From NCBI GenBank assembly GCA_921293015.1, contig OV121083.1:30124908-30188907 (forward strand): a stretch of 64,000 nucleotides of DNA, written 5' to 3'. The notes beneath the pieces were generated by a model. The model saw only the letters and a program-made list of their open reading frames with translations. It was not told the origin of the DNA and did no database searches. The stretch is from Phorcus lineatus (Eukaryota; Mollusca; Gastropoda; Trochida; Trochidae). Below, one piece after another: positions 45,118-54,484 of this stretch. How positions within the stretch are numbered: the first letter of the stretch is position 1; each line of letters opens with the position of its first letter. The position numbers were made by a program, and so were the translations under genes.

Positions 45118-46157
45118 ATCAGAATGGAAAGCTTAAACTTAAAAGTCACCCCGAAGTGGACTTATATTACCAAAGAGGTGAGAATAAAGATAAGGTAAAG
45201 CCTCTAGAAACTTTACGCCAAAAACTAGGGGTAAGGGGTATTCGCGATGAATTAGGGTTTTCGGATTATAAGATTAGGCAAAAACTTCCCGAAAGGACTC
45301 AAATAAAACTTAATAGCCAATTGGCACAGTTGGATGAAGCAGAAACTTCTTTCAGCGAACACCCAATACAAGCCACTAATGAAGCTATTAATGCAATAGA
45401 CAATGTCCTGCAAACTATAAATGACCCACCTTTAAATACTGAGGGATTAGAATATGATATTAGAGAGTTGAGGGGGCTCGATCGAGCTATGAAAACCCAA
45501 AGAGGGGAACTAACTCATAACTTAGCTAGACTAACACACCTGGATAAAGAAATAGAACGCGAAAAAACTAAATTAACTCAAGCGGAAGGCCAAGAACAAA
45601 CCGAACGCATTAAAGGAAGAATAAGGGATTTGGAACTTGAAAGGTCAGCTAGGTTAGAAGCTGCATCGACAAATGAAAGCGCCCTAAGTTCACAAATTCA
45701 ACGTATAAAGCAGACTGTTAACCAACTCTTAGACAAAGATAAATCGTTAGGCGAGCGTCTTAAGATATTATTCCGAGAACAGGGCATAACATTAGCTTCT
45801 ATTTTAACAGCGATAGGATTTATAATTTCAACCATAGTTCTCTCCGTATCAGGAGGAGAAGGAGGTGGGCCAGTGCCCCCTAATAATAATAATAAATCTC
45901 CTAATAAGATTAAGGAGTGGTTACAATATATAGGTAAAGCCTTTTTTAAATTAGCGGGGAAGGCTGCAGCGGCTTTACCGGGAATAATAGGAAGTATTTT
46001 ATCTTGCCTTTTAACCTTTTTGTCTAAAACAGCGACTTGGTTAAGTCAAAATATATGGGCATTAATGGTAGCTATCGGAGGTATAATAATTGTGTATATA
46101 AAGCCAAGGTTATTAAACGGAGGTTATAAAAAACTAAGATCTCCAAATAATAACTAA
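45111..46157 (+). CDS. coiled-coil protein with C-terminal membrane helices (young Polinton)
   Basis: 348 residues. Residues about 60-215 are heptad-rich and charged (QLAQLDEAETSF, RELRGLDRAMKTQRGEL, IKGRIRDLELERSARLEA). The back has a hydrophobic EQGITLASILTAIGFIIST (about 223-241), a Gly/Asn-rich linker (GGEGGGPVPPNNNNKSPNK), then FKLAGKAAAALPGIIGSILS and NIWALMVAIGGIIIVYI. A long coiled coil anchored by membrane helices suggests a spike, tape-measure or membrane-penetration role; none is proven. The family is shared with the old element and, from memory, with other invertebrate Polintons. Confidence 0.75.
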   Translation: MVDQNGKLKLKSHPEVDLYYQRGENKDKVKPLETLRQKLGVRGIRDELGFSDYKIRQKLPERTQIKLNSQLAQLDEAETSFSEHPIQATNEAINAIDNVLQTINDPPLNTEGLEYDIRELRGLDRAMKTQRGELTHNLARLTHLDKEIEREKTKLTQAEGQEQTERIKGRIRDLELERSARLEAASTNESALSSQIQRIKQTVNQLLDKDKSLGERLKILFREQGITLASILTAIGFIISTIVLSVSGGEGGGPVPPNNNNKSPNKIKEWLQYIGKAFFKLAGKAAAALPGIIGSILSCLLTFLSKTATWLSQNIWALMVAIGGIIIVYIKPRLLNGGYKKLRSPNNN

Positions 46158-46200
46158 CCCTAATATTACTCCACTTAATATAATTATACGCTTATTATAA

Positions 46201-46497
46201 TTATGGTTTTTGAGTACCTCTGGTTTTGGTTCTTCGCTTTTCTTCACTCATTGGTATCCGCGGGATGTTGTGCTTTAATTTACTCTCAGGTATTGGTTCT
46301 ACATTCTTACCTAAAGTTCTATTGGTTGTCGCAATTATAATTTTATTATTATACCCTTCCGATTTACCTACTCTTAGTTTCATATCGCTAGGAATCATGT
46401 ATAAGCCATAGCCTATAACATAATCTAATCTAGAACTGGCGTATTGTAATACGTCTTCATATCTTTTTATAGAACTGGGGATATCTACTGGTCACTT
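46201..46497 (-). pseudogene. short remnant beside the 46498-47496 gene (young Polinton)
   Basis: A basic minus-strand reading (SRLDYVIGYGLY, MIPSDMKLRVGKSEGYNN, MSEEKRRTKTRGTQ) without its own good start. It immediately follows the gene at 46498-47496 on the same strand. No family is recognised. Confidence 0.4.
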
Positions 46498-47496
46498 CTA
46501 CATTGTCAATGAATTGTTTCTGGGCATCGACGCGGTTTCATCAGCTATAATATTAGTTCTAGTTTGCCCTTGGGCACCTAATAAAGCCCAGGTATACGTT
46601 CTAATAAAATCATTCAATCTTTGAACACCCGGTTTAGTGAACCCATTCGATTTATCCAAAACAAAGGTTTGCCAATGCTTGTAAATTTGTTGAAATTTTA
46701 TGACTTGTTGTTTATCGGGATACACGTATTCACGTTTAATATGCTTACTTAATCCTCCGTACTTCATGGCATACGCATCCCTTATATTAAATTTTAATTT
46801 AGGTTTTGGTTGTGGTGAAAAGGACCATTTAGAAGGTGAGTAATCATCCTTTACATATGAGGTATGACTAGGATCATTATCAAAACCTTCGCTGTGTATA
46901 AATATGTACCCCATTCCATTATTCTTTCCACGTGCACGCCAATCAGTATTTGTTGGGACGTTAAATTCATTACAGATCCTTTCATATTTTGCGACATTGT
47001 ACGGATTATTATTGGCTTCCCATGATTCCTCTTGAGGTAAGGATACCTCCATCACGCTTAAAATACGTCTAATTTGATAATATACGTGAAATAAAAATAT
47101 TGCCTTCGTTAACCCGCTCTTCGAAGAGAGATGATCTTTATAAGATATACCACACCCTGTAGTAGCGCACCACACAGCAAAATGCGGTTGATTTTGCCAA
47201 AATTGTATGGGGGCATTATTCCATTTTTCTATTTCATCTTCATTAGAAATAGTTACCTCATAATTTTCGAATATATCGGGAAATTTCACTGTGAAATTAG
47301 AACCCTTAGCATTTACCCATATCGATTGAGTTATAGGGTTTATTTCTTTTTTAGTTTTGGTAAATTCGGGTTTATAATGAGGATGGTGAGAAAGAAACTT
47401 ATAACTACGTTGAATTACTTCATTCCCCTCACTATAGGCAGCGTATACGCCATCAGCTTTATAACTTGCCTTATCGTTATACTTGTAGTCTGCCAT
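46498..47496 (-). CDS. conserved Polinton protein of unknown function (young Polinton)
   Basis: 332 residues, open. Landmarks: YAAYSEGNEVIQRSYKFLSHH near the front, QSIWVNAKGSNFTVKFPDIFENYEV, HFAVWCATTGCGISYKDHLSS (Cys-containing, about residues 104-123), FHVYYQIRRIL, WRARGKNNGMGYIF, and a final TYTWALLGAQGQTRTNI. No signal peptide or clear membrane helix. The old element retains the front part at 9741-10035. It sits between the coiled-coil membrane protein and the penton-like protein, so a structural role is likely by context. The Cys/His content made me consider an adenovirus-type protease, but the His...Asp/Glu...Gln...Cys pattern is not convincing. Confidence 0.65.
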   Translation of the reverse strand: MADYKYNDKASYKADGVYAAYSEGNEVIQRSYKFLSHHPHYKPEFTKTKKEINPITQSIWVNAKGSNFTVKFPDIFENYEVTISNEDEIEKWNNAPIQFWQNQPHFAVWCATTGCGISYKDHLSSKSGLTKAIFLFHVYYQIRRILSVMEVSLPQEESWEANNNPYNVAKYERICNEFNVPTNTDWRARGKNNGMGYIFIHSEGFDNDPSHTSYVKDDYSPSKWSFSPQPKPKLKFNIRDAYAMKYGGLSKHIKREYVYPDKQQVIKFQQIYKHWQTFVLDKSNGFTKPGVQRLNDFIRTYTWALLGAQGQTRTNIIADETASMPRNNSLTM

Positions 47497-47532
47497 TTTT
47501 ATTATTTAAGGATTAAACTTTTAAATATTAAA

Positions 47533-48198
47533 ATGTTGAAGCAAGAAATATACTTAACTATCTCCAACTTTGAGAATGGACAAACGTTTGAACTTGCAAG
47601 AGCTCTAGACAATGCCGATGGAGAGATGCGAGTTGGATTATGCGAAATTTTATACTACCCTAATTGGTATAACATAAGTGAGGGGAATAATGAGTTTACA
47701 AAGGGAGAAACAACTATAACTATTCCGGATGGTTATTATAATGTTTGTATGCTAAATGATTACTTTAAAGAGCATGTTTGTAAAGTGTCGATTAATACGG
47801 CTAATGGAAAACTAACAATAGAAAAGATTGGAGATGGGGGAGTTACCTTATTAACTCCATTAGCTAAATCTTTGGGGTTTGATTCTCCCACAGTTATTAC
47901 TGGCATTCATCATTCAAACTCTTTACCTAAATTGGAATTGTACAAAGAACTTTGCGTTCATTTAGATTGTATTAGCACTAGCGATAATATTTTCAGAGAA
48001 AAACCATCGTCCATATTGAGAATTATTCCGGTGGGAAATGAAATTTTAAACAGCTGAAAATACGTTTCATTTACTAATCTTCAGTATAAAAGACTTAAGC
48101 TCGGGCAAATACCTAACTTAACAATCTCAATATTAGACACAGAAAACCAACTAATAAATATGGGTTACATGACTCTAACATTGCATTTCTTGGGTTAA
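47533..48198 (+). pseudogene. penton-like minor capsid protein (young Polinton), about one break
   Basis: It starts MLKQEIYLTISNFENGQTFE; the middle has TTITIPDGYYNVCMLNDYF and GKLTIEKIGDG followed by LAKSLGFDSP; the end has ELCVHLDCISTS, SSILRIIPVGNE, YKRLKLGQIPNLTISILD and a final LTLHF. Strand-rich, with the C-terminal (L)RIIPV ... I.I.D ... LTLHF pattern of Polinton minor capsid (penton) proteins with a single jelly-roll. The assignment is from recalled pattern; MCP, penton and ATPase together make the virion core set. The remnant at 10066-10323 is the old counterpart. Confidence 0.7.
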
Positions 48199-48222
48199 AA
48201 GAATAAATAATAAATAATAAAG

Positions 48223-49026
48223 ATGATGGATTCTGGCGGACCTAGACATGAAAGTTGTAAAAAACTGGTTGAAAATAGAGAAGAAAAACTTAGTGAATTA
48301 GAGGATGTTAGAATTATAGATAAAATCAGTTTTTATAGTCGGTTGGTAATGGCAGGTGATGGGGTATATACAATTTATAGATACCCAGACGAACAGATAT
48401 ACAGGATAAGCCACTTACCTAGGTTGGTTTTAAATATTAAGGTTACTCCAAGGAATACAATACTGGTTACGAGACAACGTTTTCTAAAGAAGATTACAAA
48501 TGAAGGCCTAGCGATGGTATCGTATAAACCCCCAACTTTGAGAAGTGTTGTAGTTAATAATTTTAGATATATGGGATCGCCGGAGTTGTCTTTCAAAAAA
48601 AAAGTGGAGAGATATGAGAAACTTAATTTTCTTGGTGATGTTTTTCTATCTATTTCAGATGACTTTACAAATATAAAACATAAAGTATTTCAATACGGTA
48701 CCAATTTTTTACTAGAATTAGTATTAGGAGAGGAGCCTGATGATTTTGTTACAGTTTTACCCGGACTGAACATTAAATGGAAAGGCTCAGGATATTGTTG
48801 GATACATATTATGTATCGGGGAGGTTGGCCCTGGGGGGTTAACTTCGGGGGTAGCGACTATATACCAGATAGTCGCTACCGTCCCACTGACTTTGAACAC
48901 GAACTAGTTGGAGATTCGATTGAGTTTGATAAAATTTACTTACATAATAATGTTTCATTTATAGGGTTAACGTCTGCTTTTGATGATTTTGATCCACGAT
49001 TAGCTATTAACGCCAATAGCTATTAA
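48223..49026 (+). CDS. tandem paralogue 1 of the DFVT(V/I)LPGLNIKW family (young Polinton)
   Basis: 267 residues, open, starting MMDSGGPRHESCKK 25 bases after the penton region. It shares with the next gene the opening (M.DS.GP), the block VTPRNTILVTRQRFLKKITNEGLAMVSY and DDFVTVLPGLNIKW. Its C-terminus differs from its neighbour and contains a Gly/Trp-rich turn (YRGGWPWGVNFGGSDY) encoded partly by a perfect DNA hairpin at 48850-48880. No known domain. Strand-rich and placed after the penton; fibre or receptor-contact roles are possible but unproven. Confidence 0.65.
   Translation: MMDSGGPRHESCKKLVENREEKLSELEDVRIIDKISFYSRLVMAGDGVYTIYRYPDEQIYRISHLPRLVLNIKVTPRNTILVTRQRFLKKITNEGLAMVSYKPPTLRSVVVNNFRYMGSPELSFKKKVERYEKLNFLGDVFLSISDDFTNIKHKVFQYGTNFLLELVLGEEPDDFVTVLPGLNIKWKGSGYCWIHIMYRGGWPWGVNFGGSDYIPDSRYRPTDFEHELVGDSIEFDKIYLHNNVSFIGLTSAFDDFDPRLAINANSY
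48850..48880. repeat. perfect 12-bp hairpin inside a coding region
   Basis: GGTAGCGACTAT at 48850-48861 is exactly inverse to 48869-48880 with a 7-base loop (ATACCAG). It lies in the part of paralogue 1 that does not align with paralogue 2. Confidence 0.7.
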
Positions 49027-49071
49027 TGTGCGGTATAATTGAATTAAAAGAATAAATAATAATTAATAAAG

Positions 49072-49977
49072 ATGACAGATTCAAGTGGGCCACATCAAAC
49101 AAATGACAAATGTTTGAATACGGGTATAGCAAATCTAGGCGATACAGAAGCATTTGATTTACCAGGAGAAGTAGGTAAAATATATGCCCTTCAATTAACT
49201 AATTTTGGAGTTTATAAACGAAAAGAAGTTGATCCGGGAGGAGGTTCTTTAGATATTTTTAATGGTGATGGTGTCGAGGATAAAACTTATGGCTTTTTAT
49301 TCAAAAATGGTAATTATAATAAGAAGGAATTAAACGATGAACCTCAGACTTTGGGTGAATTAAACGATGTTGATATTGCAGCTCTCGAGACATTGACTGA
49401 ACCGAAGAAGGTAATACAATATTACACCAATAACCCAAGAAAACTTACGTATATCGTAGAACCGAAATGGGAATTAGATATTTATCTAAATCCCGTGAAT
49501 ACAATAATTGGAAGGCGGCACTTCCTCAATAAAATCATAAACAGTGGAAGTGCATTAGTATCTTATTCACCGAACAGAAAGAATGGCGTCAAAGTTGTTA
49601 ATGATGATGGGGAGTATGGTTTAACTAGAAATGATGTTATTAAACCTAATATTCCGGTTTCTCTATCAGGTTTTGAAGAATTTACTGAAAAGAATTACGG
49701 TGAATATATTTATCTAGCTATGCTTTTAGGGAATGTACCCGTTGATTTTGTAACAATATTACCCGGACTGAACATTAAATGGACTGTGCCAAATAATCCC
49801 CTGTATATGCTTATAACACCTGATGAGATAACTCATAATTTAGAAGGTGAGATTACTATAGAGCGGGGTAGGATCAGAGTTACTACAATACCTATGCATA
49901 ATAATATAGTTTTTAAAAGATTAATGTCTACTTCTCAACCAATTTCAAAAGACTATCTACGGACGTTTAAAAATTAG
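49072..49977 (+). CDS. tandem paralogue 2 of the DFVT(V/I)LPGLNIKW family (young Polinton)
   Basis: 301 residues, open, starting MTDSSGPHQTNDKC. Compared with paralogue 1 it has an extra insert of about 60 residues near the front (DIFNGDGVEDKTYGFLFKNG) and a different end: NPLYMLITPDEITHNLEGEI, then IPMHNNIVFKRLMSTS. The single family member in the old element (10330-10822) has this second type of end, so paralogue 1 looks derived. The function is unknown. Confidence 0.65.
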   Translation: MTDSSGPHQTNDKCLNTGIANLGDTEAFDLPGEVGKIYALQLTNFGVYKRKEVDPGGGSLDIFNGDGVEDKTYGFLFKNGNYNKKELNDEPQTLGELNDVDIAALETLTEPKKVIQYYTNNPRKLTYIVEPKWELDIYLNPVNTIIGRRHFLNKIINSGSALVSYSPNRKNGVKVVNDDGEYGLTRNDVIKPNIPVSLSGFEEFTEKNYGEYIYLAMLLGNVPVDFVTILPGLNIKWTVPNNPLYMLITPDEITHNLEGEITIERGRIRVTTIPMHNNIVFKRLMSTSQPISKDYLRTFKN

Positions 49978-49994
49978 TTCCATATATAATAAAA

Positions 49995-50516
49995 ATGCGG
50001 GCTGTATTAACAAACGACGTCGATGAATTTCGCTTGAATAGAATAAGCGAGATAAAAGATGAGATTATTAAAGAGTACGACTTTCACATGGCTAAAAGTA
50101 AATCCATTAAAAAAGCTTTAAATGTAATGGAAACACTGGATACAACATTAATTACTTGTAGTATCGCATTAGGAGCTAGTGGTGTGGGTGTCTTAGCAAC
50201 CATGATTATGGCACCCGTAAGCATCGGAATCATGGTTTCTGCGACTATCACTAGTCTCCTTGGAACATCGATGAAGGTTGCGTCCAAGAGGTTACGTTCT
50301 AAACTTAAAAAACATGAAGATATATGTATTATCGCAAATTCTAAATTAAATACCATTTCTAGCCTTATTTCTAAAGCTTTAGATGATGACTGTATCTCTA
50401 ATGAGGAATTTAATCTTATTACTGCTGAACATTCAAACTTTTATGAAATGATAAGGCAAATTAAATCTCAAAAGATTGACAGAGAAAATATTACAGAAAT
50501 GTTCAAGAAAGTCTAA
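49995..50516 (+). CDS. two-helix membrane protein (young Polinton)
   Basis: 173 residues, open. The front is charged (NDVDEFRLNRISEIKDEI); residues about 50-92 hold two hydrophobic stretches (TLITCSIALGASGVGVLATM, MAPVSIGIMVSATITSLLG) that could form a membrane hairpin. A conserved tail follows: LKKHEDICIIANSKLNTISSLISKALDD and CISNEEFNLITAEH. The family is conserved in the old element and, from memory, in many invertebrate Polintons. A membrane-active role in entry or exit would fit, but this is inference. It is the last gene before the right TIR. Confidence 0.7.
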   Translation: MRAVLTNDVDEFRLNRISEIKDEIIKEYDFHMAKSKSIKKALNVMETLDTTLITCSIALGASGVGVLATMIMAPVSIGIMVSATITSLLGTSMKVASKRLRSKLKKHEDICIIANSKLNTISSLISKALDDDCISNEEFNLITAEHSNFYEMIRQIKSQKIDRENITEMFKKV

Positions 50517-50533
50517 CCTGTATATACGATAAT

Positions 50534-50664
50534 CATATCCAAAGTTGGATATGAGCCGTTGCATAAAAGACTTGATATTGATCGGCCCAAGCTGCTACAT
50601 CCCAGGAGAGGAGTAACCTATTCACTATATGCATACCTAACTAGGTCGGGCCGACCAATATCAA
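50534..50664. terminator. two hairpins after the last Polinton gene
   Basis: CATATCCAA / TTGGATATG forms a perfect 9-bp stem with a 2-base loop (50534-50553). A second inverted repeat, TTGATATTGATCGGCCC (50572-50588) against GGGCCGACCAATATCAA (50648-50664), encloses 59 bases. A 3'-end signal or a structured RNA is possible. No hammerhead core (CUGAUGA...GAAA) was seen in it. Confidence 0.5.
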
Positions 50665-50676
50665 TAAAATATTTTG

Positions 50677-50790
50677 GTCCCCGATGAGATGTATTTCATA
50701 CATTAAAAATACGTGTGTCTAAAAGGAGGATTTTAATGTATTTCATACATTAGCTATACGTGGGTCCAGAACTGTCATTTCATATCTACT
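50677..50790 (-). repeat. right TIR, young Polinton
   Basis: About 114 bases that match the left TIR in inverse orientation but lack its 100-bp internal duplication. It ends CATATCTACT at 50790, followed by the ACTAC target duplication. Confidence 0.85.
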
Positions 50791-50941
50791 ACTACAGCTA
50801 AGACGTATGTATCCAAAAGCCGTTACCGATAGAGAAGATCGTTAGTTTTCGACTGGGTGACCACAGGAACAGGCTGGGCTTTCAATGATATGTCTGTTTA
50901 ACTTATCAGCGGAGTCACAACAGCGGAGCCTAAGAGGAGAG

Positions 50942-51345
50942 TGGATAATCTAGCAAATTCTTGGACCATGGTTTAAATCGAAAATAACAGTTTTATTGCC
51001 AGGGCTTTGAACCAAATTTTTGAAACCGGATAATTTATCAATACTATGCACGTCAGGAGTTAAAAAATTCCATAGTTTTATTGTATCAGGTAAAAATGAT
51101 CTTGCATATAATGCTGTCCTACATTTTACTGTTCGGACGGATGAATTTTTTCTGAGGTAATTATTGTTGGGTGTAGTAGGTAGAACGTTACATAGATATT
51201 GAGGGGCGAGATTAATCTTCTTTTTGTAGAACGTTGTCAATTTAGATATATGTCTACGCTCCGTCAGTATTTTAATAAGTTTATTCATAAATACTATTAT
51301 GGCTTGTCCAGCGAACTGCTCCAGTTGCTTGCTTCGCTGAAATAA
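50942..51345 (-). pseudogene. LINE ORF2 C-terminal remnant
   Basis: The minus strand reads RHISKLTTFYKKKINLAPQY, LCNVLPTTPNNNYLRKNSS, VRTVKCRTALYARSFLPDTI and KLWNFLTPDVHSID, the typical end of CR1/Jockey-like LINE ORF2 proteins. Upstream codons as far as about 51345 (QLEQFAGQAIIV) may belong to it. No 3' tail or target duplication was assigned. Confidence 0.7.
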
Positions 51346-53224
51346 TCAATTCATTATGATGTTCGTAGGAACTTTTAACTAAACGTTCTTATCCGTGGAC
51401 ATACTTTTATCAACAAAATGATCATGTTAAGTTTTGCTTTATCCTGGCCAGCCTGGTTTAATACATTAGATATCATTTGAGGCAATACATAAATAGGTAA
51501 TCTGTCTCTCCGTAAGTCCATCGCAAATAAATGAAGACACGTGCACCGTTGTGTCGCAGAGGTTATGGATTAATCCATCGAATTTTTGTTAAACTTTAGC
51601 CGATCCATCCACTGGGAAAAGCGTAGTTCAATAACGAACGGTATGCGGGTTGTGAGAAGATGTTATTTTCTTAACTGGGCACCTAAAAGTTCTCCTCTTT
51701 TTTGTAGAACCTAATGATAAAACTTTAAGTCAGGATATGAATAATACAACCCAATTGATGGCGGATCGGGCAACGATAGGACAGTCACTTTAATGCAAGA
51801 CTACGTCAGTGATAGGAATGAGAGTCATCATTTTCGTCCCGTTACCGGTCAGGAGCGCGTGTGTATAAATTTTCCGGCTCTCAGCAGTGTAGATACAAGA
51901 AGATGCGAATCTTAGAAATCCTCTGCGTAGTACAGCTGCTGAACAAATATTTGTTACACTGATAATAATTTCCTATATAAAATCATCATTTTTGGAATTT
52001 TTTAGATTATAACCAAATCTTAATATAACAGTTTACAGACCATACTTTTGGATCAATATGTTCAGAGACAAGCCTGGCATTACCATAAAGAGGAATGGGG
52101 TAAAAAGTAAAATTAATCAGATTTTCATATTTTTTCAGTAAAATATTAATCAAACACTTTTCCGGCAAATGATTGACAAAATAGTTACTAAGGATTTACT
52201 TTATGAAATATATAACGTTATTTACAAAAAACAACAACCCATTAATAAAAAAATTATGAGAAATTCATGAAAATTTAGGTTTTGCATTTTCGACCCCGGT
52301 GATGTACAGATCCATGCCAAATTTGCTCAAGTGGGAATATGAATTTGATATTTAAGTATGTGGTTGGAAGATGATGGTTCTTCATCTCCTCAAAAAATCA
52401 TAGCTATAGGTAGAAAGATCATTGAATGAGTCGAACATAAGTGAACACCTATTTACATGATATTTGCACTAAGTTTGCAAGTAATGTAACAAAATTTTGT
52501 TCAGCAGCTGTAGATGCAGCAAACCTTATCGACTATTGGGTTGTTTTTAAATACTTCAAGGTGTCAGATGCGGACTAATTAATCATAAATGATTTGATCA
52601 GCTCTCCTGAAAATCGAGCTGTTTTATTGCTACATACTGCGAGCCAATAAATGTGTCAAAATCTACAATACTGAAAACGGTTGCAAATTGCTTGAGAAAT
52701 TGGAGAGAAAAGCGTTGTCAGACTCTCATAAAAAGCAAAGTGTTCTGGAATCAAACAGGTAAAACTATATCAAATCTGGATATCATTTTTTACAAATTAT
52801 ATCAGCCAAACTAATGCTAAGCAATCCTTCTTTTTGGTCTTTTCCCCTGAAAGCCCTTTCTCAAAGTGACACAGAGTATGTGTCATGATTTTAAATTTGG
52901 GATGAGTAAGAGTCAAAATACCTTATGACCTGAGTTAAGGTAAAATCGACTCCCTAAACTTTATCTCTCACATGCCAAAATTATTATAATTTATTGTTTT
53001 CATTTATAATCGGGAACGTCCCTATAAATGTTAACAATTCGAAATGATGTATCCAATTAACATGTTTATTAGTTAAATAACTTACTTAACATCAATGTTT
53101 GTCTTTGTGTCAGCTGTAAATAACTTTCGAAACTACATTTGAATAATCAACGTGCGCCACTGTCCTGTTTTCGATCACAAACCACGACATTTACCCGTTT
53201 TCTGTCACTATACTGGTCTGAAAA
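51346..53224. other. no gene seen
   Basis: About 1.9 kb of AT-rich DNA with no recognised coding sequence, transposon end or RNA gene. Confidence 0.5.
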
Positions 53225-53232
53225 GGATTGGG

Positions 53233-54476
53233 GGCCTAAGAGTAATTGAGGGGTCCGGATGGCGGGGTCTCTTAAACAACTGTAAAATGCAACCTAGTCC
53301 TTCAAAAAAGCCCAAATGGGATTTTCTTATAGCTGAGATAATTTTCTTTACAATGGTATATAACATGAAACCTTTTGAGAATGGTTGCAGACCGATTTAT
53401 CACCTTGAAAACGTCTAATTTTCAAGTTTGGTTGCAGTCCCCTATAGGCAACTGCAACCAAATTCTTGAAACCATCAAAATACATGTTTTCATAGAACAG
53501 AAGAGTCTTGACTAAACATAATTTGGTTGCAGAGAGAAACTAAACGATGATATCGCAAATGTTGGAACTTTACCTGGTTGTTTATTTACATTTCAATGAA
53601 ACATCGACAACTTGCTCAAAGCTACCGAGTCCGGTTTTCGATCATGTCGTGTCCCGCTTCGCTGTCGTTTCTGACAAAGTGGATGAAAAATTTCTGCTAA
53701 CCTTGTTAAATCTAACATTCTCTATAGTTTATCATGTCTTGGTAAGTATTTATGACATTCCTTGACCAAATTATTCCTAAATTGCCATTTGTTTATACAA
53801 CGTGTCCCCGAGACGAATTCGAATTGTTGTCAAATCTCAACACTATTCTCATTGGCTGTAACAGATGCCTCTGATAGCAAACTTATTTTGATAGAATATA
53901 AACATCATCAAGTAAGTTTAATGACTAGTTTCTATCTAAAAACCGATCAAAATAAATCATGAATAAGTAAAAACGAACGTCAAGATTCTATTGAAAATGT
54001 TTGATACGCAATAAGCCAATTGAAAGACGTGTTACTTAGCGCATGGTATTACGTCACACGTTGTGTCAGAGGGAACATGTCAAACTGAAACTGTTGATTT
54101 GGTCGTTTTCTCGTCAATTTAGGTAACTTTGAAGTCTCCTCCAACCAAATTGATCTGATAACCTTTTCAAAAAATAATTTTATAACCTGCAACCAAGTTA
54201 TTATCAGCCAAGACATAAAAAATGCTGAATATTTGACAAAAAATAATGTGGTTGCAGTTGCCTATAAGGGAATGTAACCAAACTCGAAAATTACTCGATT
54301 TCATGATGATTTTTCATTTTGCAACCAAATTCCAGGATTGCTAATAATACAGTATGTTACAGTCAATTATTTCAGCTTTCAGAATATCTTCATCTGAACT
54401 ATTTTCAAGGACTGGGTAGCATTTTATAGAGGTTTTTAATACCCCGTCATTCGGACCCCTCAATTACTCTTAGGCC
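53233..54476. mobile_element. non-autonomous TIR transposon with 8-bp target duplication
   Basis: GGATTGGG flanks both ends (53225-53232 and 54477-54484). The ends read GGCCTAAGAGTAATTGAGGG inward from both sides, and the match continues for about 35 bases with few differences. An 8-bp duplication points to hAT or P; the terminal bases are not the usual hAT CAGNG. The 1.24-kb interior has no transposase and contains several TTGGTTGCAG / GCAACCAA repeats in both orientations. Confidence 0.8.
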
Positions 54477-54484
54477 GGATTGGG

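Larger units (their letters stand above)
35338..50790. mobile_element. young Polinton (Maverick), nearly whole
   Basis: TIRs at both ends start AGTAGATATGAAATGACAG. ACTAC flanks both sides (35333-35337 and 50791-50795), and the match extends by AG at the left and right because the element itself starts AG and the right flank continues AG. Polintons make about 6-bp duplications. The 15.5-kb interior has the core Polinton set: integrase, polymerase B, packaging ATPase, major capsid, penton-like protein, plus a TFIIB-like protein and several membrane or basic proteins. There are about half a dozen breaks in all, and the target duplication is clear, so insertion is recent. I see no adenovirus-type protease. 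Confidence 0.9.

Noticed and set aside
46498-47496. Assignment of the conserved unknown Polinton protein as the maturation protease.
   Set aside because: The Cys and His residues do not form the His, Asp/Glu, Gln, Cys order of adenovirus-type proteases.
50572-50664. Hammerhead or other self-cleaving ribozyme in the large hairpin after the last Polinton gene.
   Set aside because: The conserved CUGAUGA and GAAA core elements are not present at the right places.
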